Assembly: GCA_947095585.1 (NCBI GenBank) | Contig: OX352761.1 | Span: 52,378,019 to 52,442,018, forward strand | Direction of reading: 5' to 3' | DNA length: 64,000 nt | From: Nephrocerus scutellatus | Taxonomy: Eukaryota; Arthropoda; Insecta; Diptera; Pipunculidae | In this document: piece by piece, positions 54,824 through 64,000 of the stretch | Layout: every line of letters begins with the position of its first letter | How positions within the stretch are numbered: position 1 is the first letter of the stretch | Translations under genes and position numbers: made by a program | The notes under the pieces: model-generated | Database searches by the model: none | Told to the model about the DNA's origin: nothing | The model's input: the letters and a program-made list of their open reading frames with translations, nothing else

Positions 54824-56294
54824 CTATATATCCCGTTGGGTTTTCGAGGCGTATAGCTGAATATGTGGAGAGTCTTCGATATTACATAAATCCTCTTCAG
54901 CGTGAGTTTCTGTGCAGTTTAAATTGTGCAATTCCCTAGATATTTCGGAGCCGAATCTATTGCTGTGCATTGTTTGGTTTGTTTTTGTAGTAAATCTAGA
55001 TGTACTTAAGCTGGTGTCCATTGGCTCAGGCTTTGGATATGTAATGGCTCTTTGGGATTGATTGAAGGGGTTTATTCGGGGGTTGTTTTCTACTGCTGTG
55101 TTCTAGTTGTTATTGCTATGATAGTTGTTGCCAAAATTTTGTCTGCTAAAGTTTTGCCTGTTAACGTCTGGAGTTATGTTTCTATTTGGTTGGTTGTTGA
55201 ACCAATTAGTTGACGGGTATCTGTTAAAGTTAGATTGTCTGCAATATTGATGGTATGGGTAGGAATTATTATTGTGATGTCTTCTGAAAACTGTTTTCTT
55301 ACTAAGGTAATCGTTTCCCATTTGCTGATAGTGAATGTTCTGTTCCTTAATACAAAAATCTAATTAGTTATCTATCTATATCTTGTTGCTCTTATACTAG
55401 AGCCGAAGGGTTCTTTAAGACCGACTAGGAAAGACACATTTCGTTGAAAAGCTCTTTGTTCGATTGAATGACTCTATTGTCAGTTTCTTGTAGGAGTAGG
55501 TTATTGTTTAAAGCGGATTCCTATGATTTCGCTAGAAAATGTTTCTACCGTGTTCGTATTTTGTCTCAAGCCATGTTAGTCTCTGATCAATGAAGTTTCC
55601 GTCCGTTTGTCAGCGCAGTGCAAAATGAGGTTATTTTTAATTTCATCCCGGTTTAGTGGTGTCCTGACAAATTTAGGATTTCGTTTGCCTGTCCCTCAAC
55701 CATATTTCTTATGACCCTCAACAAAATCTGGCCGTATGGTGTCTCGTCAGTTCCCCTAACAAATTGGAGGATTTCCTCTACGTTATTAATAAACTCATGT
55801 AAGTTATGTAAGTCTCTGATCAATGAAGTTTCCGTCCGTTTGTCAGCGTAGTGCAAAATAAGGTTATTTTTAATTTCGTCCCAGTTTAGTGGTGTCCCGT
55901 ACAAATTTAGGATTTCGTTTGCCTGTCCCTCAACCTTATTTCTTATGACCCTCAACAAAATCTGGCCGTAAGGTGTCCCGTCAGTTCCCCTAACAAATTG
56001 GAGGATTTCCTCTACGTTATTAATAAACTCGTGTAAAGTTCGTGGGTTTCCATCGAAGTTCGGCAAGTCCTTAATAGCATCTGGAATTCTTAAAATATTG
56101 AATAGGTCACTAAAGTTTAGATTTGGTGTGGAGACATTTAAGGCTGTACCGGAACTTGGGTTTAATTGAACTGTTGGTGGATTCATTGTATCGAAATTAA
56201 AATCTTCAACTTCAATATTTTCAGGTATGGAGTAAAGGCTTTTATTTTTTTTTAAATATGGAAGGAATTGGAAATTGTGTGTACTTTTTTTCAT
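54824..56294 (-). pseudogene. gag: Errantivirus gag, outer copy, with internal duplication
   Basis: Starts at 56294 (MKKSTHNFQFLPYLKKNKSL), with a second in-frame ATG at the MNPPTVQLNP position used by unit 5. The capsid-like region NNVEEILQFVRGT to DKRTETSLIRDLH occurs twice in tandem (period 233 bases; markers at 55811 and 55578). Frames then break repeatedly (55321-55103 and 55021-54824 hold the Asn-rich tail and MDTSLSTSRF). It is more decayed than the tandem units. Confidence 0.85.
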
Positions 56295-56875
56295 TAGATA
56301 TATTTTTCTTATTTCCCTTTTCCCGTTGTTTATAATTTTTCTTTTCCCTCTTTATTATTATTTATTTCCCTTTAAAAATTTATTTTCCCTTTCTTTTTTT
56401 TTATATATTAATGTTTTCAATTTTACTTTCACATGTATTTAAATATATTTTGTTTAATATTTTTCCCAAAAAAAATTTTGTAATTGAAGGAGCAAAGAAA
56501 ATCAATATCGACTTACAGCTGTCCCAGAATCAGTGTTGTTTCCATTTCCAGTGTCATTGATTTTCTTTATTTTTCCTTGATGTTGCCCTTGTTTTTCCTT
56601 GATTTTTCCTTTGTTTCTCCTGTATTTTTCCCTTGTTTCCTTATTTTCACTTGTTTCCCTTATTTTCCCTTTTTATCCCTAGGTTACTTCGATTGCAAGG
56701 GATTAATATCCGCCGATTTGCAGTGATATTGGGGCTCCAGTGGTTGATATGCCCTCAACTCTGGTTGCTCGTAATGATATGTTATCACCACGAAGAAACT
56801 TCACTAGTTCTGCAGGGTGATATGCTCTCACTCTATAGAAACGCAATTTCTCACTATATCACTATTCACAAATCG
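56295..56875 (-). promoter_or_regulatory. Errantivirus leader, outer copy
   Basis: Purine-rich leader on the minus strand, collinear with 27653-28334 with small indels; plus-strand frames at 56484-56917 are its shadows. Confidence 0.6.
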
Positions 56876-56899
56876 TCAATCGAGCTACCGACTGCGCCA
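56876..56899 (-). promoter_or_regulatory. Primer-binding site, outer errantivirus copy
   Basis: Same 24 bases as at 28335-28358, beginning TGGCGCAGTCGGTAG at 56899. Confidence 0.85.
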
Positions 56900-56900
56900 C

Positions 56901-57228
56901 TTATGTTTCTAACTTAAAAAAACAGAATCGACCACTTTTAACAATACTTGAGTTTATTATGTGTTTTATACAAATTCTTACTAACTATTTACAATGAAAA
57001 TTATGCTTAACATTGCATTATTGATTAAGTTGACATTATTTGTTGTTAAATTTGCCATTATTAACTGCCTAATTGACATTATTGGTTTTCGCCTATTTCT
57101 TTGTTTGCCGGAATGTGCAATCGGGTCACCTGCCTCGATCGTTGAACTGCTGTTGTTGCTGCGTTTTGTGGTGTCAGCGTCTCGTTTGGATTTAGCTGTG
57201 GGGTATTGGTGGGTTGACGGAGTTAACT
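56901..57228 (-). mobile_element. Outer 5' LTR of the minus-strand errantivirus
   Basis: AGTTAACTCCGTCAACCC at 57228 to the PBS at 56899. It lacks most of the 24-base repeats of the 28360-28748 copy. The flank begins CGCG (57229-57232), a four-base target type seen for ZAM-like elements. 57229-57423 between it and the BEL piece has no recognised feature. Confidence 0.85.
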
Positions 57229-57423
57229 CGCGCACTCTAAAAAAATTCCTGATTATTATCTTTCCCACTCTTTCTCGAAATATTTTTTTAAAATTTAAAT
57301 TTCATACATCTATAGTTGTTGCTCGACTCATGGGTACATATTACACAATAGACGTATTTTTAAATAAATGTATCATTCTTGCGGTAGAGTATGCGGACAT
57401 GTTAAATTAAGAAAATCGGCCAT

Positions 57424-58117
57424 CTAAAGGGCACAGCCCATAGAATCCGTTGCATGTATTACGGCGACGTATTCGTTGATGTTCCCGTATGTAACGCAAA
57501 GAGATGACCCAATGAATATGTTGTCGCGGTACAGAACAAATCCCGAATTAACTTCGAACAGTTGTGACAGAACTGTCAAACCATTTGCTGGAGAAAAAAA
57601 GGTGATAATGTTTACCTGCGCCTGCTTCCGTGGGTTTGGGGTCATGATTGGTCCTGATAGTATCCATCCGAACATTGTGTTATGCGCCATTGGAGTATTC
57701 ACAGGACCCTTGACTAATCCATGTAGTAGGAATTGCGGCAAAATATCTGAACCAATTAGCAAATCAATTTCTTTTGGTTGAGAGTACCATGGGTCCGCCA
57801 GCTTCAAACCTTGGATGTGTGGCCAATTATTTGGTGTAAATTGTTGTCCAGGCATATTTGATGTAATAGCAGGCATTACTAGAGCCTTTACCTTCAAGTT
57901 GACTTTTTCATCGTGAATTGATTGGATGTTAAAGTTACATACTGCGATAATAGGTGTAGCATGCCCATTTATTCCATTGACCCTTGAATGGTATTTGGTC
58001 ATCGGCACCCGTATTTGTCGAGCTAGTTTTCCCGTCACGACACATGATTGAGACCCTTGGTCAATTAGAGCTCGCACCAGCTTGACTTGTCCCTTAACAC
58101 ATATGTTCACCATGGCC
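57424..58117 (-). pseudogene. pol: BEL protease and start of RT region, separate fragment
   Basis: 229-aa open frame MVNICVKGQVKLVRALIDQG at 58113, nearly identical to the end of the 52144 frame and then continuing past the point where that copy is deleted (SNMPGQQFTPNNWPHIQGL, KEIDLLIGSDILPQFLL, MAHNTMFGWILSGP). This is the DUF1758-type aspartic protease of BEL elements with the DQGSQ active-site form. Upstream it is cut at 58117 by the LARD-like LTR. Its downstream edge is unclear. Confidence 0.85.
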
Positions 58118-59436
58118 TGTAATGTGTTAGCGGTTTATTGGTGTCGACAGAGGTGGCCGCTGGTGTTGTTAGCCACGTCGTTAGAGAGCAGTGCCGTCAG
58201 CGGGGTGCACGCCTAGCGTTGCGCTTGCCAGCTCGCCGGTTTGGGGGGTGGGGTCTTGCTTCCGGCCCACTCGTCCGCCATTACAAAAAAAAATGCGTGC
58301 ACGGGCTACGTTAGAGTAGCAGAGCAAAGGGTGAAAATAAAAGGAAGGAAAAAAAAACCCATCGAAGATAAAGCTTCCCGTATGGGGAGCTAACGATCCC
58401 TTCCGACTCCAGCCTGGAAAACTATCCAATCAACATCTCATCTTGCAAAATAAAACATAGACCGGTTTTCAATTTTAAGGAAAAGTACAGTGAGAATTTT
58501 ATTAAGTTAAGTATGCATTTTAGTTTAGTGTGGAAAAATAAAATAAAATCAGTTCAAGCCTCCATTTTTTTTGAATTGGCGAGTATGGCCATACAGTACA
58601 AGTATATATACAAAAACTTAATTTATTTTGTCGTTTACAAAAAAAACTTATTTTTGCTCCCTTTAGGAAGGTTAGTATTAACAGAGGAGGCATTAATCCA
58701 GGCTTACAAAAACTTGAATTTGTCGAATTAATTGTGAGACAAATGAAATGATCACATTTCCTATTATTAGGAAGGTGGGCATGGTTATATAATTCATATA
58801 TATATATCAAAAATATAGGTATTAATATCAAAACTTTAAATATAACAATCAATGGCGAAAGAAAATTTTCCTTTCCTTAGCAAAGGCGAGTATCGTTAAA
58901 AATATGTACTAATAGTATATGTATGTATATCAACGTCTTAAGTAATAAAAGTAATAAAAAAAAAATTTTCTCTTTTCTTATCGACGGTGAGTATGATTAT
59001 ATATACATAGTGTAAGAGAAAAATTAGGTGTATCAAAACTTTAATCAATAAAACTAGATGCAATAAGAACAAAATTTTCTTTTCTTATCGAATTCTTATC
59101 GTATGGTTATATATATATATATATGTGAAATAAGAGCATATTTATGTATAAAAAGCTTTAATCATCAAATTAGTTACAAGAAGAAAATAATTAAATTTCC
59201 CTTTCAATTTAATTTAATTAGATTTTAATCTACTAATTTTACTTATTATTTATTTAATTTAACCAACAAAAGAAAAAAAAACTCTCATTTTTAAAACGAA
59301 CTTTACAGAAATGACTATTTCTTTCAGTGTCCAATCGTTTGGGAAAAAAAAACTTATTCAACCTCCGTGAGAGAAAAGAAATGCACTTGAATTTGATTTT
59401 CGCTACTGCGATCTAATATCAAATTGGAACATCCTA
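58118..59436 (-). mobile_element. 3' LTR of the LARD-like element
   Basis: Matches 61663-64000 (minus its 1-kb insertion) up to at least 59436, where the comparison runs out at the window edge, so the true upper boundary may lie further right. Only a few differences are seen (for example GCGGGGTG versus GCAGGGTG near 58199, and one A in a run near 58350). ORFs at 58513-58731 and 58520-58852 are duplicated in the other LTR and are not genes. Confidence 0.85.
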
Positions 59437-61639
59437 GACACTATGAGAATTTGCAATAATCTTCATGTTTGTGCAAAAAAAAATCCAGCAAAAACATGCG
59501 GCTGCCGCGCTGGCGGCGGCCACCGGTTTAAAGTTACTCCAAAGATGGACTTCCGCTGTGGTGTTTTTTATTTGAACCAACCGAAACCACATTTATAAAT
59601 AATTACAAATGGTTTAACAATTACAATAAAAAACCGATAAAATGATCACATCCTCACACGGCACAGAGTTATTCGAAAAAAAAAACAACTTAAACAAAGA
59701 AAAATTTTGGCTGTACAACTCAGGCGAGAAGCGCATTAAGTCAGTGTCGACTCGTCCTTGATGAAAATCCAACTCGACTGACTCGTTACTCTCGCACGAA
59801 CTCCAGTCGTAACTTCGCAAGTTAGTCATATTTTTTTTTGGGCCAACAACAAAACGAAAGGAATGTTTTGGCTGCAGCGTATTTAGAACGCATACCGACC
59901 TATTGGTTATACATACCTATAGGGTGGCGTGAGCCTACGGTATCGTTCCAGCTACGTGTATCATTTGTTTTCTGCTAAATGCATGTACTGACGAAATCGT
60001 ATGATTTTTTGAGATGCCAGATCATGCGAGAAAGGGTGACGGAAAGTGACGCCGCAAAACCCACGCCGAGAGTTATGTACAATCATAAGGATATTACATT
60101 AATAGGATTATTATATAGAGAGAAGAATTATGCATGGTATTATAGGGTTGCCAGCGGTATTCTTTATACAAAACAAAAATTTCCTACGTGTCCATTACAA
60201 AACAGATAATGAGCGCGAACCTGTTTAGCGCTTCATTAGCTGGAAAAGGACAGTTTATCCTATTTGCATTTTAGGCAAGGCCTTTGCATGATAAGCGCCT
60301 ATAGGTCGAAAATTCGTTATGATAAAAAAACTTTAAGATAATGTATCCTTGACGCAAAGATAAAAGATACAGTGATCCATTCACTTATAAAAAAGGTAAG
60401 GTAGATATAAGATAAGATAATTACGACACAGTGTCGGATAAAAGTCAGGATGAAAATCGAAAAACCAATACAAAAAAAAACTCGTTATCACAGAAGGATA
60501 AGTCGAGCACGTATTGATGTAGCGATACTATAGGATCTTGTCTATTACGATAAAATATACAAAATACGTTACGGTTTCGAGGACATATGATACGATGTCC
60601 TAACGCTATAAGTAATTGTAATTGATATTCTCGTCGATAATATTAAGGGTGATTTAATAAATAACAAAAAATGTACTATTCGCAAAAAAAAATTAAAGTA
60701 AAAAGATGAGATATTCTTTCTGTACAAAAAAATAGTGTTTAAATGGAGTATTATGAAGTCTTCCCCAGGCTAGAGTCGGAGGGCGTTTGTAGCAAGGAAT
60801 ATTATTTAAACGAAGAAGAGACCAAAGGTCGTAACCTTTGATTTCGAGGAAAATATTTGATATTTATTTAAGCTAACATGTTCTTCTGACGAGGACTTTG
60901 AGTCGATGAGGCCCGATCTCCAAAGATATATAAAGCCAATGGTCATAAAATTCCATGAGAGAAGAATTTTAACTAGTTCCAGTTAGGCAATCTATTGAAG
61001 ACAACATGAATTAGACCCAAGCCCTTCCAGATATGGAACTACATCTTATCAGCCACTACACCACGAATGTTAATCTTCGGTTGATGGCATCAATCAAGAA
61101 AACTAATCATCAAAATCCGGAAGATACGATCGCCCGAACGATGCAAGCGAGTGCCGTAAGCCGACAAATAGCATCCACAAGGAGAAATTTGTTGGAGCTA
61201 AAATGGCTGAAAAAGATTACTTTGTATAAAAAAGGTTTAAGTCTTGTTTGATCCGTGCATGACTCCCCATAAACATAAGACCAATGGTTGCAAAATTCCA
61301 AAGGAAAGAATATTACACATATTCCGAAAAGTCACTCTATCGGCAGCATACACCTAATCTGTCCAAGTAGTATTGATTCAAGGGATTTATTGCTGGCTTT
61401 CGCCGTCTCCTACGTGCCATGTGCACATCGCCTCTACAAACGCTAACCTTCGGTCGATGTTATCAGATAAGACAAATCACCGAAATCCGGAGGAAACGAC
61501 CGTCATATCGATGTAACAACGACACCGTAAGTCGCCGACTAAATCAACAAAAATAAGGGATAAAATTTAGGAAAAGGAGGACAAGCAAAAGAAAAGGTGT
61601 GGAACCTAATAGCATTCAAAATAAATTGAACACCTTCGG
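59437..61639 (-). other. Internal region of the LARD-like element, no gene
   Basis: No gag, pol or env motif on either strand. 60330-60560 is rich in GATAA motifs. An imperfect duplication of about 350 bases is visible: CCAATGGTCATAAAATTCCA with CTTCGGTTGATGGCATCA and AAAATCCGGAAGATACGA (60935-61140) reappears as CCAATGGTTGCAAAATTCCA, CTTCGGTCGATGTTATCA and GAAATCCGGAGGAAACGA (61280-61500). Confidence 0.6.
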
Positions 61640-61657
61640 GCCCCACGTTGGGCGCCA
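61640..61657 (-). promoter_or_regulatory. Primer-binding site, tRNA-Lys, perfect 18-mer
   Basis: TGGCGCCCAACGTGGGGC on the minus strand is the complement of the 3' end of insect tRNA-Lys including CCA, five bases from the LTR end. The similarity continues beyond 18 bases. Confidence 0.9.
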
Positions 61658-61662
61658 TTTTA

Positions 61663-64000
61663 TGTAATGTGTTAGCGGTTTATTGGTGTCGACAGAGGTG
61701 GCCGCTGGTGTTGTTAGCCACGTCGTTAGAGAGCAGTGCCGTCAGCAGGGTGCACGCCTAGCGTTGCGCTTGCCAGCTCGCCGGTTTGGGGGGTGGGGTC
61801 TTGCTTCCGGCCCACTCGTCCGCCATTACAAAAAAAAATGCGTGCACGGGCTACGTTAGAGTAGCAGAGCAAAGGGTGAAAATAAAAGGAAGGAAAAAAA
61901 ACCCATCGAAGATAAAGCTTCCCGTATGGGGAGCTAACGATCCCTTCCGACTCCAGCCTGGAAAACTATCCAATCAACATCTCATCTTGCAAAATAAAAC
62001 ATAGACCGGTTTTCAATTTTAAGGAAAAGTACAGTGAGAATTTTATTAAGTTAAGTATGCATTTTAGTTTAGTGTGGAAAAATAAAATAAAATCAGTTCA
62101 AGCCTCCATTTTTTTTGAATTGGCGAGTATGGCCATACAGTACAAGTATATATACAAAAACTTAATTTATTTTGTCGTTTACAAAAAAAACTTATTTTTG
62201 CTCCCTTTAGGAAGGTTAGTATTAACAGAGGAGGCATTAATCCAGGCTTACAAAAACTTGAATTTGTCGAATTAATTGTGAGACAAATGAAATGATCACA
62301 TTTCCTATTATTAGGAAGGTGGGCATGGTTATATAATTCATATATATATATCAAAAATATAGGTATTAATATCAAAACTTTAAATATAACAATCAATGGC
62401 GAAAGAAAATTTTCCTTTCCTTAGCAAAGGCGAGTATCGTTAAAAATATGTACTAATAGTATATGTATGTATATCAACGTCTTAAGTAATAAAAGTAATA
62501 AAAAAAAAATTTTCTCTTTTCTTATCGACGGTGAGTATGATTATATATACATAGTGTAAGAGAAAAATTAGGTGTATCAAAACTTTAATCAATAAAACTA
62601 GATGCAATAAGAACAAAATTTTCTTTTCTTATCGAATTCTTATCGTATGGTTATATATATATATATATGTGAAATAAGAGCATATTTATGTATAAAAAGC
62701 TTTAATCATCAAATTAGTTACAAGAAGAAAATAATTAAATTTCCCTTTCAATTTAATTTAATTAGATTTTAATCTACTAATTTTACTTATTATTTATTTA
62801 ATTTAACCAACAAAAGAAAAAAAAACTCTCATTTTTAAAACGAACTTTACAGAAATGACTATTTCTTTCAGTGTCCAATCGTTTGGGAAAAAAAAACTTA
62901 TTCAACCTCCGTGAGAGAAAAGAAATGCACCTTTACTTGCAAATCCGCCATATGATCCGAATAATATGAGAAATGAAAAAAAAACTTCGAATCTCCGACT
63001 TACTTGCATTTTTTTTCTGTGCAAACGTTAAATATTAGGTGCACCTAGCAAATCCACCGGCAGCGCTGTCGACGAAGATGCGAAGAGCTCCACCTGCAAC
63101 ATTAAATTTATATATTAAGAAAATACCTGCGGAGGAAACTCTCTCTCTCTCTCTCATAGTTGTTCCAAAAAAAACAGGGTATTTCAAATTTTTTTTTTCT
63201 TGCTGACTGTATGTTAGAATTAAGGAAAAGAACAATTCTTAAATTCTTAAAATTTATAAAGAGAAATATTATCTTAATTTCCGCCACGAGGTTTAAAAAA
63301 AAATTAAAGCGCACCGAGGCAAAGAGGAAGAAAGAACGATAACTGTAAATATGTTATTTCAACATTTCACGAATAAAAAAAATTCTGCCGCGTCTTCGTG
63401 GTGATGGAACAGATTCCCCTGACGAAAGTCAAACTACCGGTCCCACGTCGCAGTCCTCTTCCAAAGCATGAGTTATTGCCGCTGATGCTGCTGCTGCTGA
63501 ACTGGATTTAGCATTTGTTGTTGCCCTTGCTTGTTGGTTTTGGTTAAATTGCTTTTCAGGTTAATATCCAAAGAAGAAAAAAAAATGGCTGACTACAAGC
63601 AATTCTTGCAGACAACCGAAAACTATTCTTGCTTGACAATGTCTACTGCAACTGTATCCATAGGCTTCAGATGAAGAGTCGTGAGAAAATTACGAAACCG
63701 TAATTCCAGGGTATAAGCCTGTCTATTGAGCAGCGGCACTTTTAAAATTGTTAAATTGTAAAATTTATTTATTTTTTTGTTCTAGTCGAATCGAACTTTG
63801 GTTTTCAGACTCTTACTAGATATGGATAAAAATGGGCGTTTGTTTCACTGTTCACAAACACATGCAACGATTTTGTGGTTATTACGCTTACACTCTAGCG
63901 CAAGCACTTTTGCTTTAATTGCTTCACTTCCATTATAAAAAGAAATGCACTTGAATTTGATTTTCGCTACTGCGATCTAATATCAAATTGGAACATCCTA
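61663..64000 (-). mobile_element. 5' LTR of the LARD-like element, interrupted and cut by the window
   Basis: Matches the 3' LTR through AAGAAATGCAC at 62930, is interrupted to 63937, then resumes AAGAAATGCACTTGAATTTG to the window end. Confidence 0.85.
62931..63937. mobile_element. 1-kb insertion in the LTR with 13-bp target duplication
   Basis: AAAAGAAATGCAC at 62918-62930 and 63938-63950 flanks about 1,007 bases absent from the sister LTR. The insert starts CTTTACTTGCAAATCC and ends CATTATAA. It includes a (CT)n run near 63140 and a GCTGATGCTGCTGCTGC tract near 63480. No protein or family was recognised. The duplication length suggests a target-primed retroelement copy; no long A-tail is seen. 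Confidence 0.75.

Larger units (their letters stand above)
58118..64000 (-). mobile_element. Non-coding LTR retroelement (LARD-like)
   Basis: Two direct repeats begin TGTAATGTGTTAGCGG (plus-strand view) at 58118 and 61663 and match for more than 1.3 kb. A tRNA-Lys PBS lies at 61640-61657 on the minus strand beside the upper repeat. So this is a minus-strand LTR element, with 5' LTR 61663 to beyond 64000 and 3' LTR starting at 58118. The internal region (about 2.2 kb) has no retroelement gene, so it must depend on another element. It is inserted in the BEL fragment at CATGGCC. Confidence 0.85.

Noticed and set aside
58513..58852. Frames of 72 aa and 110 aa present twice
   Set aside because: They lie within both LTRs of the LARD-like element and are AT-rich chance frames; duplication reflects the LTR pair.
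61640..61657. tRNA-Lys gene
   Set aside because: Only the 3' end complement is present, next to an LTR; there is no cloverleaf, so it is a primer-binding site.

Overview
The window looks like transposon-rich heterochromatin or an intergenic repeat nest from a fly (Diptera). The evidence is Ty3/gypsy elements with baculovirus-F-like env genes and tRNA-Ser/Leu/Lys primer-binding sites (errantivirus type), env-bearing BEL/Pao elements, R1/LOA-, jockey- and RTE-like non-LTR elements and a Helitron. A tephritid or drosophilid is plausible, but the species cannot be fixed from the sequence. I find no confident host gene, rRNA, tRNA or CRISPR. Almost every open frame is a broken transposon gene. Layout: 1-960 is a mag/K02A2.6-type pol remnant (-). 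2605-5946 is the PBS, broken gag and protease of another Ty3 element (+). 5957-9521 is a diverged non-coding repeat family containing a 118-bp tandem array. 9522-11989 is a decayed BEL copy (+). 11783-27607 is the most striking structure: five head-to-tail copies of a composite unit of about 3.2 kb, each carrying pieces of four retroelements (BEL gag, LINE endonuclease, mag-type gag, errantivirus gag). 27608-29769 is errantivirus leader, PBS, LTR, polypurine tract and env (-), read as env-LTR-gag, so one LTR is shared by two tandem proviruses. The same errantivirus has its RNase H/integrase at 32769-33817 and its protease, gag, PBS and outer LTR at 54704-57228, so one provirus of 28360-57228 appears to have been split by nested insertions. 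Those insertions are a plus-strand errantivirus with env (33789-44299), whose 5' LTR is split by a Helitron (33895-36988) that itself holds a 5'-truncated LINE with a 14-bp target-site duplication; a LINE whose reverse transcriptase was replaced in part by an RTE fragment (44300-47090); and a BEL element with env (47091-54703, -), which also shows an LTR followed by its own leader. 57424-58117 is another BEL protease piece. 58118-64000 is a young non-coding LTR element (LARD-like, -) with a tRNA-Lys PBS and LTRs over 99% alike by eye, one of them interrupted by a 1-kb insertion. Taken together, the genes do not form a host pathway. The window records layered insertion, internal deletion and a recent segmental tandem amplification. 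Because most LTR-element fragments lie on the minus strand, a plus-strand transcript would be antisense to them, as in piRNA source loci; that is inference only. Boundaries are exact where a terminal motif or duplication is visible and otherwise approximate.
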